A DNA stretch of 7,349 bases from Deltaproteobacteria bacterium (GTDB lineage: Bacteria > Desulfobacterota > Desulfuromonadia > Desulfuromonadales > BM103): assembly GCA_019313105.1 (NCBI GenBank), contig JAFDBW010000146.1, positions 1-7,349 on the forward strand, given 5' to 3'. The notes under the pieces were generated by a model, which saw nothing but the letters and a program-made list of their open reading frames with translations, was not told the origin of the DNA and did not search any database. Numbering within the stretch: the stretch's first letter is position 1; each line of letters opens with the position of its first letter. This document shows positions 1 through 5,593 of the stretch, piece by piece. A program made the translations under genes and the position numbers.

Positions 1-198
1 CCGCTTGGGCAACCGCCGGTCGATGCCCAGGCAAGCATAAACCACCATGCTCAAGGCGATGACCGCGAACGCCACCAATAGGCGCCCGTTGCTAAAAAGC
101 GGGTAAGACGTACCGTATACGGCAAGCACTTCATCGACCAGGGAGAGTCCGGCATCGAACAGGAAGATGATAATGTAAAAATTGGCAAAACGCCGCAT
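1..198 (-). CDS. Small hydrophobic membrane protein, C-terminus outside window
   Basis: The reverse strand gives an open frame starting with ATG at 198 and still open at position 1, so 66 residues are visible. The start is well supported: AAGGAG lies 5 nt upstream (reverse strand reads AAGGAGTTTCA then ATG). The protein begins MRRFANFYIIIFLFDAGLSL and shows a hydrophobic stretch at about residues 6-20. A second stretch at about 40-57 (LLVAFAVIALSMVVYACLG) is followed by a basic segment DRRLPKR, so at least two membrane helices are likely, with the basic end probably cytoplasmic. I do not recognise a family. The gene is divergent from the DUF6868-like gene, with 120 nt between the two starts. 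Existence of the gene is fairly sure; its function is unknown. Confidence 0.7.
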   Translation of the reverse strand, partial: MRRFANFYIIIFLFDAGLSLVDEVLAVYGTSYPLFSNGRLLVAFAVIALSMVVYACLGIDRRLPKR

Positions 199-253
199 TG
201 AAACTCCTTGCGTAAAGACGGGACGTTCAGTTTAGACTTTTTTAGATGGCAAA

Positions 254-283
254 TGAACAAAAAGCTTGTTTGCAGGGTATATT
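254..283 (+). promoter_or_regulatory. Weak candidate promoter for the DUF6868-like gene
   Basis: In the 120-nt divergent spacer a -10-like TATATT (278-283) lies 18 nt after a poor -35-like TGAACA (254-259). It would start a transcript with about a 30-nt leader before the ATG at 319. The surrounding DNA (about 230-290) is AT-rich compared with the flanking genes. This is a motif match only, and no convincing promoter was found for the opposite strand. Confidence 0.3.
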
Positions 284-318
284 GCAAAGATCACCCCCAT
301 TGTCGACTGGAGGATCAC

Positions 319-561
319 ATGACCATGGAACTTTTACGGGGCACGCTGGCGTGGAGCGCGGTATTGAATATGGGGATTCTGCTCTGGTGGTTTCTTTTTA
401 TCACCTTTGCCGATGACTGGGTCTACAAGATGCACAGCCGATTTTTCACAATCGAGCGTAGGCAATTCGATGCCATTCATTATGCCGGAATGGCTTTTTA
501 CAAGATCTGCATCTTCAGCTTTTTTATCGTCCCCTACCTGGCGTTGCGGATTATGTCCTGA
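319..561 (+). CDS. DUF6868-like two-helix membrane protein
   Basis: This is an 80-residue protein starting at ATG 319. GGAGG (309-313) sits 5 nt upstream of that codon, which makes it the best start. An upstream in-frame ATG at 208 would add 37 residues of unlikely composition and no ribosome site. Two hydrophobic segments are visible, about residues 9-29 (TLAWSAVLNMGILLWWFLFI) and 58-78 (MAFYKICIFSFFIVPYLALRI). Between them lies a polar loop with DDWVYKMHSRFFTIERRQFDAIHYAG. The W-V-Y-x-x-H and F-D-A-I-H-Y-A-G-M-A-F-Y-K pattern and the length match what I remember of the uncharacterised DUF6868 family, an assignment made from memory. No biochemical role is known to me. It converges on rpsD, with only 24 nt between the two stop codons and no visible terminator. 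Confidence 0.75.
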   Translation: MTMELLRGTLAWSAVLNMGILLWWFLFITFADDWVYKMHSRFFTIERRQFDAIHYAGMAFYKICIFSFFIVPYLALRIMS

Positions 562-585
562 TCACAATAAACCTGAGGGGCAAGG

Positions 586-1206
586 CTACTTCGAGTAGAG
601 CTCGACAATCATCTGCTCGTTGGCCGCAGCCTGAATTTCATCGCGCTGTGGCAGACGATTGACCATTACACTCAACTCCTTCCGGTCGATGGTGAGCCAT
701 TCGGCGCCATCAAAACGCGGGTTTTCCACCAGGTAGCGAGACGCCAGTTCTCTGGAAGTCGAACTGTCGCGGACAGTGATCAGGTCACCGACCCTGACCC
801 GGAACGATGCGATATCCACCCGGCGGCCATTGACCTTGAGATGGCCATGATTGACCAGCTGACGGGCCTGCATCAGGGTGCAACCAAACCCGACACGAAA
901 AGCGATGCTGTCGAGACGGGTCTCGAGCAAGCTCAACAGGTTGTCTCCGGTCACACCACGCATCTGTTGCGCTTTGCGGAAGGTCCTGCGGAACTGTTTC
1001 TCCAGAAGACCGTAGGTATGGCGCAGCTTCTGCTTTTCAACCAGCTGCTGGCCGTAGTCAGAGACCTTGCGCCGGGCCTGGTTCGGGCCGTGCTGACCGG
1101 GGCCGTGACTGCGCCGTTCAAGCAGCCGGTCATATTTTGGGTTGCCGTATATGTTGACGCCAAAGCGGCGAACGAGCTTGCCTTTCGGACCTGTAAACTT
1201 GGCCAT
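586..1206 (-). CDS. rpsD: 30S ribosomal protein S4, zinc-free (C-minus) type, stand-alone gene
   Basis: This is a full-length S4 of 206 residues, a primary 16S rRNA-binding protein that nucleates assembly of the 30S body. It opens MAKFTGPKGKLVRRFGVNIY and has the conserved GPGQHG (35-40), SDYGQQLVEKQKLRHTYG (49-66) and LLSLLETRLDS regions. The S4 RNA-binding domain spans about 97-147 (RLDSIAFRVGFGC...VNGRRVDIASFRVRVGDLITV), and the protein ends VELYSK. The N-terminal 40 residues contain no cysteine, so the zinc site of C-plus S4 proteins is absent; the only cysteine is C109. The gene stands apart from the usual ribosomal protein alpha operon (rpsM-rpsK-rpsD-rpoA-rplQ), which suggests either a second S4 paralogue or a relocated sole copy. 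AGGAG lies 11 nt before the ATG, slightly far. The promoter and operator candidates are listed separately. Confidence 0.96.
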   Translation of the reverse strand: MAKFTGPKGKLVRRFGVNIYGNPKYDRLLERRSHGPGQHGPNQARRKVSDYGQQLVEKQKLRHTYGLLEKQFRRTFRKAQQMRGVTGDNLLSLLETRLDSIAFRVGFGCTLMQARQLVNHGHLKVNGRRVDIASFRVRVGDLITVRDSSTSRELASRYLVENPRFDGAEWLTIDRKELSVMVNRLPQRDEIQAAANEQMIVELYSK

Positions 1207-1230
1207 AATATCGATTTCTCCTGACAGTTA

Positions 1231-1258
1231 TTGAAAACGGTTTTCATTTCTATTAAAT
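1231..1258 (+). promoter_or_regulatory. Possible overlapping promoter for the rluA-family gene
   Basis: On the plus strand TTGAAA (1231-1236, 5 of 6 to the -35) is followed after 16 nt by TTAAAT (1253-1258, 4 of 6 to the -10). If used, it would start near 1265 and give a leader of about 65 nt before 1330. Its -35 lies inside the palindrome at 1232-1246, so one bound repressor could affect both directions. This is a weak motif match, kept because no better promoter is seen before the four-gene run. Confidence 0.3.
1232..1246. promoter_or_regulatory. 7-1-7 palindrome, candidate Fur/Zur-family operator
   Basis: TGAAAACGGTTTTCA is a perfect inverted repeat of 7 bp around one central base (1239). 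The classical Fur box core, TGATAAT-N-ATTATCA, has the same 7-1-7 geometry and shares the TGA...TCA ends. The site begins right after the rpsD -10 and covers the expected transcription start, the position expected of a repressor site. That the downstream gene encodes a zinc-free S4 points to Zur rather than Fur, but the sequence alone cannot separate Fur-family members. The inverted repeat is seen directly; the regulator is inferred. Confidence 0.55.
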
Positions 1259-1275
1259 GTGACTGTTTTTGTCAA
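1247..1275 (-). promoter_or_regulatory. Sigma-70-type promoter of rpsD
   Basis: Reading the reverse strand, a consensus -35 TTGACA (1275-1270) is followed after 17 nt by TAGAAA (1252-1247), a 4-of-6 match to the -10. The predicted start, near 1240, gives a leader of about 34 nt before the rpsD ATG. The perfect -35 and ideal spacing make this the best promoter in the window. The -10 directly abuts the palindrome at 1232-1246. Confidence 0.65.
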
Positions 1276-1329
1276 CTATTTTCGATGCGCTTGTCTTTCC
1301 GGCACAAGTCGGTGTAGTTTGTGTCCGTT

Positions 1330-1986
1330 ATGCAGATCCTCTACGAAGACAATCATCTGCTGGTCGTGAACAAGCCTGCAGGGCAACTGGTGCAGGGTGA
1401 TCAGACCGGTCGTGTCACGCTGCTCGAAGACGCCAGGAGCTGGCTTAAAGAGAAATACCACAAGCCGGGCAACGTGTTTCTCGGGCTGGTACACCGACTG
1501 GATCGAACGGCCTCAGGTGTGGTGGTGCTGGCTCGCACCTCAAAGGCGGCATCACGCCTGTCTGAAGAGATACGCAACCATCGACCCCGTAAAGTCTACT
1601 GGGCCCTGGTTGCTGGTGAGGTGCCTTTATCCGCGCATTTTATCGACCGCCTCGAACGAAATGAATATACCTCGCAGATTGTAGACGCCCCGGGCGGCAA
1701 AGAGGCCCGTTTAAGCTATAATAGAAAGTGCTATGCCGATGGCGTCAGCCTCGTTGAGATTAACCTTGAGACGGGGCGGCATCACCAGATTCGAGTCCAG
1801 TTCTCTCATCGGGGGTTCCCGATCCTCGGCGACAGTCGCTACGGCTCGCAACGACTCTTTGCTGCAGACGCTATCGCCCTGCATGCCCGGGAAATGCTCA
1901 TCAGGCACCCGACCCGGGGAGAAGAGATGCGCTTTGTTGCCGAGCCAGATGAAAATTGGACCGGCAGATGGGGTGAACCAGGATGA
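1330..1986 (+). CDS. RluA-family RNA pseudouridine synthase
   Basis: The 218-residue product belongs to the RluA family, which converts specific uridines in rRNA or tRNA to pseudouridine. The family hallmarks are present: VNKPAG near residue 13, the catalytic motif HRLDR at 55-59 with D58 as the nucleophilic aspartate, KVYWALV (88-94), and LETGRHHQIRVQFSH (146-160) with GFPILGDSRYG after it. There is no N-terminal S4-like domain, so it is the short single-domain form and the target nucleotide cannot be read from sequence. ATG 1330 fits the family start (MQILYEDNHLLVVNKP). GTG 1321 is an in-frame alternative adding three residues, and a TAG at 1315 rules out anything longer. Neither start has a clear ribosome site. 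The stop overlaps the next gene's ATG, implying translational coupling. Confidence 0.92.
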   Translation: MQILYEDNHLLVVNKPAGQLVQGDQTGRVTLLEDARSWLKEKYHKPGNVFLGLVHRLDRTASGVVVLARTSKAASRLSEEIRNHRPRKVYWALVAGEVPLSAHFIDRLERNEYTSQIVDAPGGKEARLSYNRKCYADGVSLVEINLETGRHHQIRVQFSHRGFPILGDSRYGSQRLFAADAIALHAREMLIRHPTRGEEMRFVAEPDENWTGRWGEPG

Positions 1987-3191
1987 AGTCACTGAAGGAA
2001 CTTTACCGCATCGGCAACGGTCCGTCGAGCAGTCACACCATGGCACCGCGCATGGCCGCCGAGAATTTTCGCGAACGGCACCCTGAGGCGACCGGGTTCC
2101 GCGTTACCCTCTTCGGCAGCCTGGCCGCAACCGGACGAGGACACCTGACCGACCAGGTTCTGGGTGAAGTTTTTGTCGACGTTGCCTGGGAACTCGTCTG
2201 GAAGCCGGAGGAAAATCTTCCCCTGCATCCAAACGGTATGTATTTCGAGGCTTTTACAGATGACAACCGTCTGATAGAGAAATGCGAAGTCTACAGTATC
2301 GGTGGCGGCGCCCTCCTGGAAGCGGGGAAAGTAGTTGACAGTGCCGACATCTACGATCTCAACAGCATGGAAGCGATCCTGGCCCGATCTTCGGAAACCG
2401 GCGAATCGTGCTGGGAATATGTTGCCCACTGCGAGGGTGAGGAGATCTACCCCTTCCTCGACAAGGTCTGGGGAACGATGTCAGCTTCAATTGCACGAGG
2501 ACTGGACCATGTTGGCGTTTTACCGGGAGGGTTAGGTGTCGGGCGCAAAGCCCAGGCATTTAAACGTAAAGCGTCTCTCTATGGCCCCGACTTCAAGCGC
2601 AGCGGACTGCTCTGGGCTTTCGCACTGGCCGTCTCCGAAGAAAATGCGGCGGGAGGGGTGATTGTTACCGCACCAACGTGTGGTGCCAGCGGGGTTTTAC
2701 CGGCGGTTCTGCGTTATCTTATGGAAAGCCTAGAATGCAGCACCGAGGATATTCTGCGCGCCCTGGCAACTGCCGGCCTGATCGGCAACCTGGTCAAGCA
2801 CAACGCTTCAATTTCAGGGGCCGAAGTGGGATGCCAGGGGGAAATTGGCACAGCCTGCGCAATGGCTGCGGCAGCAGCCACCCAGCTGCACTGCGGCACA
2901 ATCCGGCAGATTGAGTACGCCGCCGAGATGGGCCTTGAGCATCATCTCGGACTAACATGTGACCCGGTGAATGGCCTGGTGCAGATCCCCTGTATCGAGC
3001 GCAACGCCCACGCTGCGACCAGAGCTTTAAGTTGCTGCCATTTTGCCCTGCTCTCCGGTGGAGAGCACAAGATCACTTTTGACGAAATTACCAGAGTCAT
3101 GAAGGAAACTGGCCAGGCCCTGCCCTCACTTTACCGGGAAACCGCTGGTGGCGGTATTGCCCAGGCATACCGGGAGCGGGGTCAGGGCTGA
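1983..3191 (+). CDS. sdaA: L-serine dehydratase (L-serine ammonia-lyase), single-chain Fe-S type
   Basis: This 402-residue enzyme deaminates L-serine to pyruvate and ammonia with a [4Fe-4S] cluster, in the cytoplasm. The N-terminal beta domain (about 1-150) starts with GNGPSSSHTMAPR (11-23) and includes HPNGM and YSIGGGAL. The alpha domain (about 160-395) has APTCGASG (230-237), GAEVGCQGEIGTACAMAAAA (279-298) and LTCDPVNGLVQIPCIERNA (324-342). Cysteines 284, 326 and 337 have the same 42/11 spacing as the cluster cysteines C343, C385 and C396 of the Legionella enzyme, as I recall them. The protein is shorter than the roughly 455-residue enterobacterial form and has no C-terminal cysteine, ending RERGQG. 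The start is fixed by an ATGA overlap with the upstream stop. The oxygen-sensitive cluster suits an anaerobic host. Confidence 0.95.
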   Translation: MKSLKELYRIGNGPSSSHTMAPRMAAENFRERHPEATGFRVTLFGSLAATGRGHLTDQVLGEVFVDVAWELVWKPEENLPLHPNGMYFEAFTDDNRLIEKCEVYSIGGGALLEAGKVVDSADIYDLNSMEAILARSSETGESCWEYVAHCEGEEIYPFLDKVWGTMSASIARGLDHVGVLPGGLGVGRKAQAFKRKASLYGPDFKRSGLLWAFALAVSEENAAGGVIVTAPTCGASGVLPAVLRYLMESLECSTEDILRALATAGLIGNLVKHNASISGAEVGCQGEIGTACAMAAAAATQLHCGTIRQIEYAAEMGLEHHLGLTCDPVNGLVQIPCIERNAHAATRALSCCHFALLSGGEHKITFDEITRVMKETGQALPSLYRETAGGGIAQAYRERGQG

Positions 3192-3234
3192 TGTCAATAC
3201 GTCCACGAGCTTTACCTACAAGGAGATAAATGTG

Positions 3235-3555
3235 ATGCGAATTCCCAGAAATATAATAGCGTTGATGCTGCTGGCGACTCTCACGCTGCCATTTACCGGT
3301 TGCATGCCCTCAGTTGGACGACCCTTCCCGGTACAGCAGGTTCGCCAGATCGAGATCGGCACCACCACCAAGGCCGAGATTCAGCAGATATTCGGTGACC
3401 CTTGGCGTACCGGCATTGAGGACGGCTTCCGCACCTATACATACGGTGAATACAGCGTAAAAATGAGCCGCGACCTGGTGATCCGGTTCGATGACAAGGA
3501 TGTCGTCAAGTCCTACAGTTTCAGTTCTTCGTTCCCCCAGGACGAGAACCTCTAG
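3235..3555 (+). CDS. Small BamE/SmpA-OmlA-like lipoprotein
   Basis: This 106-residue protein carries a lipoprotein signal peptide: basic MRIPRN, a hydrophobic core (IIALMLLATLTLP) and the lipobox FTGC with C23 as the lipidated residue. Residue +2 is Met rather than Asp, so outer-membrane sorting is likely. The mature part matches the SmpA/OmlA fold: IEIGTTTKAEIQQIFGDPWR (about 40-59), then DGFRTYTYGEY and DLVIRFDDKDVVKSYSFSS. BamE itself is part of the outer-membrane beta-barrel assembly complex. Many relatives are of unknown role, so I do not name it bamE. AAGGAG (3220-3225) lies 9 nt before ATG 3235; a GTG at 3232 in the same frame, 6 nt from that site, is nearly as good. It sits 43 nt after sdaA with no terminator between. 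Confidence 0.85.
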   Translation: MRIPRNIIALMLLATLTLPFTGCMPSVGRPFPVQQVRQIEIGTTTKAEIQQIFGDPWRTGIEDGFRTYTYGEYSVKMSRDLVIRFDDKDVVKSYSFSSSFPQDENL

Positions 3556-3598
3556 ACCCAAGCAGGTCTTTTACCGTTTAACTGGAACCCGGCTGACG

Positions 3599-4234
3599 AT
3601 GGAGATTACTTCACTCACCACTTACCTGGTCGCCATCACCCTGCTGACCTTGACCCCCGGCGTCGACACCATGCTGGTCATCCGCAACAGCGCCCGCGGC
3701 GGCTGGCGCGATGGTGCCGTGAGCAGCCTCGGCATCTGCTCGGGACTCTTCATCCATGCGACGATCTCAGCCGTGGGCATCTCGGTTATCCTGCTACAGG
3801 CGGCATGGGCCTACAGCGCCCTGAAACTGGCGGGGGCTGGGTACCTGGTCTGGCTGGGATACTGCAGTTGGCGCAAGGTCATCAAAAAGGGGACCTTTGC
3901 CATTGCAAACACAGAGACCTGCCGGGGGAATGATTTCAAATTTGGGCGATCACTTCGGGAGGGCCTTCTATCGAATGTCCTCAATCCCAAAACGGCGGTC
4001 TTTTACATGGCTTTTCTGCCGCAATTCATCAACCCGGCCCACTCCGCCCTGGCCCAGTCGCTGTTTCTCGCCGGGCTGCATTTTATCATCGCCATGATCT
4101 GGCAGTGCCTTTTGGCACTGATGGTCAAACAAGCCAAAAAGTGGCTGCAACGCCCCCGGGTCAGCAAGGTGTTTGATGGGGTTACCGGAACGGTGATGAT
4201 TGCGTTGGGGTTGCGGGTTGCCGCGGAAGGGTAA
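3599..4234 (+). CDS. LysE/RhtB-family amino-acid exporter
   Basis: This 211-residue inner-membrane protein belongs to the LysE/RhtB superfamily, which exports amino acids such as lysine, threonine or homoserine. Family signatures are LTLTPGVDTMLVIRNSARGGWRDG (16-39) in and after the first helix, and EGLLSNVLNPKTAVFYMAFLPQFI (121-144) before the fourth. The hydrophobic profile fits about six helices, with a polar loop at about 92-118 (WRKVIKKG...CRGNDFKFG). The ATG at 3599 matches the usual N-terminus; an upstream in-frame ATG at 3491 lies inside the lipoprotein gene and would add 36 polar residues. No strong ribosome site is seen, so translation may be modest or coupled. The substrate cannot be read from sequence. 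Its place after serine dehydratase hints at amino-acid overflow handling. Confidence 0.92.
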   Translation: MEITSLTTYLVAITLLTLTPGVDTMLVIRNSARGGWRDGAVSSLGICSGLFIHATISAVGISVILLQAAWAYSALKLAGAGYLVWLGYCSWRKVIKKGTFAIANTETCRGNDFKFGRSLREGLLSNVLNPKTAVFYMAFLPQFINPAHSALAQSLFLAGLHFIIAMIWQCLLALMVKQAKKWLQRPRVSKVFDGVTGTVMIALGLRVAAEG

Positions 4235-4375
4235 AAATTTTGGGTCCCTTGCTTTAAATCTGGTTTAGATAAAAGCTGACCGGCGGGAGCAAAAGGCACC
4301 CGTTCTACTTTGCGCCACAACCTCAAGACAAATAAGGTAGGCCGATTAAATAGCTACATTCCCCCTGCAGGACCC

Positions 4376-4393
4376 GAGGCTCTTGAGAGCCTC
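4376..4393. repeat. Perfect hairpin GAGGCTC-TTGA-GAGCCTC
   Basis: Seven perfect base pairs close a TTGA tetraloop. It lies 142 nt after the LysE-type stop and is followed by TTCTCCTG, with no T-run, so it is not a standard intrinsic terminator. It could be a processing or stability hairpin at the end of the plus-strand transcript. Confidence 0.5.
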
Positions 4394-4540
4394 TTCTCCT
4401 GTGGATGATTGTAAGAATCGTCATTAGTTTTTAGGCTTTTCCCTTGTCGGTCACGCTGAAAGGGAGGCCCCCCTGCATGCAACGGGCCGGCTTATTAAGC
4501 TCCGTCGTTACTGGATTTCTCCGAAAACTGGCTAAGGAGA

Positions 4541-4562
4541 TGCCCTCCGCAAGGAGAAGGCA
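4541..4562 (+). repeat. GCAA-loop hairpin in noncoding spacer
   Basis: TGCC-CTCC pairs with GGAG-AA-GGCA across a GCAA loop, giving 8 bp with a two-base AA bulge on the 3' side. GCAA is a GNRA tetraloop on the plus strand, which slightly favours a plus-strand RNA structure. It is a short element and chance is possible. Confidence 0.35.
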
Positions 4563-4567
4563 CTTTG

Positions 4568-4596
4568 CATACTTTTGTTGCCATACAAAAGTATGG
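4568..4596. repeat. 10-bp inverted repeat with an overlapping alternative hairpin
   Basis: CATACTTTTG (4568-4577) and CAAAAGTATG (4586-4595) are perfect reverse complements around an 8-nt loop. The same 3' arm can instead close a smaller hairpin, CCATAC (4581-4586) with GTATGG (4591-4596) around AAAA. The two folds exclude each other because GTATG is shared. It lies 65 nt from the SDR stop, on its downstream side. Confidence 0.6.
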
Positions 4597-4599
4597 CGT

Positions 4600-4629
4600 C
4601 GGGCGAGTCGCGACCCGGTTTTGCTTTTG
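4600..4629 (+). terminator. Possible intrinsic terminator, plus strand
   Basis: CGGG-CG (4600-4605) pairs with CG-A-CCCG (4611-4617) with one bulged A and a 5-nt loop. It is followed by GTTTTGCTTTT, an interrupted T tract. This could end transcripts coming from the LysE-type gene, though it lies about 370 nt beyond that stop. The bulge and broken T-run make it a modest candidate. Confidence 0.35.
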
Positions 4630-4660
4630 ATTCTGGTTTTTGATCGATCTAAAAGTTATC

Positions 4661-5551
4661 TTACACACACTCCCCGATCCCGTCCGCATAACTGATCGGC
4701 ACCAACCCAAAAGCCTGCGCCCACTCATCCGGATCACAGACATTCCCCTCGATCAGCATCTTCAACTGGCCTTCGGTAATCGGAAATTGTTCAAAACCCT
4801 GCAGCATCTTGATCATCGGCTTGATCATGAAAAGCGGCTGGTGCACTTTTGTGACATGCTTCCGGCCCATTGCCTTGCCTGTCAAATCAAGGATAGCGTC
4901 GTAAGTGTAACTTTCGCTTCCGCCCTGGTGATACGTCTTGCCGATCGATTCCGGCATCGCCAGGGCTTTGACGAAACTCACGGCGACCTGTTCAACAGAC
5001 ACCGGCTGCATGCGGTACTGACCGTCACCGATCACTGGCACGACCGGAACCCGGCGAATCAGTTCGGTCAGCATCTTGACGAATTCGCTGCCACGGCCAA
5101 AGATCAGAGACGGGCGGAAGATTGTCCAATCCAGCCCACTGGCACGAACCAGTTCCTCCGCCTGCCACTTGGTTCGGTGATAGGCCGTAGAGCCTCGCTC
5201 ACGGGTACCGTTTGAACTCATGTGCAGAAAGCTTTGCACCTCTTGCTCGTCACAGGCTTCGAGAATATTTTCCGTAGCGGTGACGTGCATTTTTTTGAAG
5301 GTAATGCCGCGCCCGGGGAACTCGCGAATAATACCGACCAGGTGGATCACCGCATCGCAACCATCCAGAACACCAATCAGGCTGGCCGCATCGGTGACAT
5401 CCCCGATGTGAGTCTCAAGGTTCTGGTGACCGGAAAGCTTATCCTGCGAACCATCCCGCACCAGCGCCCGGACCTCATGACCGGCCGACAGTAGTTGTCC
5501 CAATATCTCCCTGCCAACAAACCCCGTTCCACCTGTCACAAATACTTTCAT
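4661..5551 (-). CDS. Atypical SDR, complex I NDUFA9-like NAD(P)-binding protein
   Basis: This 296-residue protein has a Rossmann fold opening MKVFVTGGTGFVG, with the nucleotide-binding GGTGFVG at 7-13. IGDVTD (49-54), AVIHLVG (67-73) and YHRTK (124-128, the Y-x-x-x-K pair of SDR enzymes) follow, then TIFRPSLIFGRGSEF (143-157). This pattern is typical of the bacterial proteins annotated as complex I NDUFA9-subunit family, which are nucleoside-diphosphate-sugar epimerase-like. The substrate is unknown and a role in complex I is not implied. ATG 5551 is chosen because AAGGA lies 7 nt upstream and the family begins here; ATG 5575 would add eight residues (MDNPKGKI) with a poorer site. It follows rtcB by 42 nt on the same strand with no terminator, so it is probably the last gene of that operon. 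Confidence 0.88.
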   Translation of the reverse strand: MKVFVTGGTGFVGREILGQLLSAGHEVRALVRDGSQDKLSGHQNLETHIGDVTDAASLIGVLDGCDAVIHLVGIIREFPGRGITFKKMHVTATENILEACDEQEVQSFLHMSSNGTRERGSTAYHRTKWQAEELVRASGLDWTIFRPSLIFGRGSEFVKMLTELIRRVPVVPVIGDGQYRMQPVSVEQVAVSFVKALAMPESIGKTYHQGGSESYTYDAILDLTGKAMGRKHVTKVHQPLFMIKPMIKMLQGFEQFPITEGQLKMLIEGNVCDPDEWAQAFGLVPISYADGIGECV

Positions 5552-5593
5552 AATTTTTCCTTTTGGATTGTCCATGTTCCGCGTCCCTGTCTT

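Larger units (their letters stand above)
4235..4660. other. 426-nt noncoding spacer with several hairpins
   Basis: This stretch between the convergent LysE-type and SDR genes has no credible coding sequence. The first 100 nt are plain, with only a short ATCT/AGAT hairpin near 4258-4270. From 4376 on there is a run of predicted stems: 4376-4393, a weak one at 4404-4422 (GATGATT with AATCGTC, one G-U pair), 4541-4562, 4568-4596 and 4600-4617. The short direct repeat AAGGAGA occurs at 4534-4540 and 4551-4557. The clustered inverted repeats suggest a dispersed intergenic repeat or a structured 3' region. I recognise no Rfam family. Confidence 0.5.

Noticed and set aside
208..318. Upstream ATG (208) giving the DUF6868-like protein a 37-residue extension
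   Set aside because: The extension has no ribosome site and would cover the divergent spacer, while ATG 319 has GGAGG at ideal spacing and matches the family length.
841..1224. 127-residue open frame antisense to rpsD
   Set aside because: It lies wholly within the reverse strand of a clear S4 gene, has no ribosome site or recognisable domain, and is explained as a shadow frame.
3148..3234. Earlier start for the lipoprotein gene inside sdaA
   Set aside because: It would bury the signal peptide behind about 29 residues; AAGGAG and the signal sequence both support 3232-3235.
4243..4252. GGGTCCC palindrome just after the LysE-type gene as a terminator
   Set aside because: There is no room for a loop and no T-run follows; it is too short to be meaningful.
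4444..4695. 83-residue plus-strand open frame in the spacer
   Set aside because: It runs through the hairpins, has an erratic composition, lacks a ribosome site and overlaps the end of the SDR gene, so it is not a credible gene.
4640..5215. 191-residue plus-strand frame opposite the SDR gene
   Set aside because: It is His/Arg-rich antisense sequence of a recognised gene with no domain of its own.
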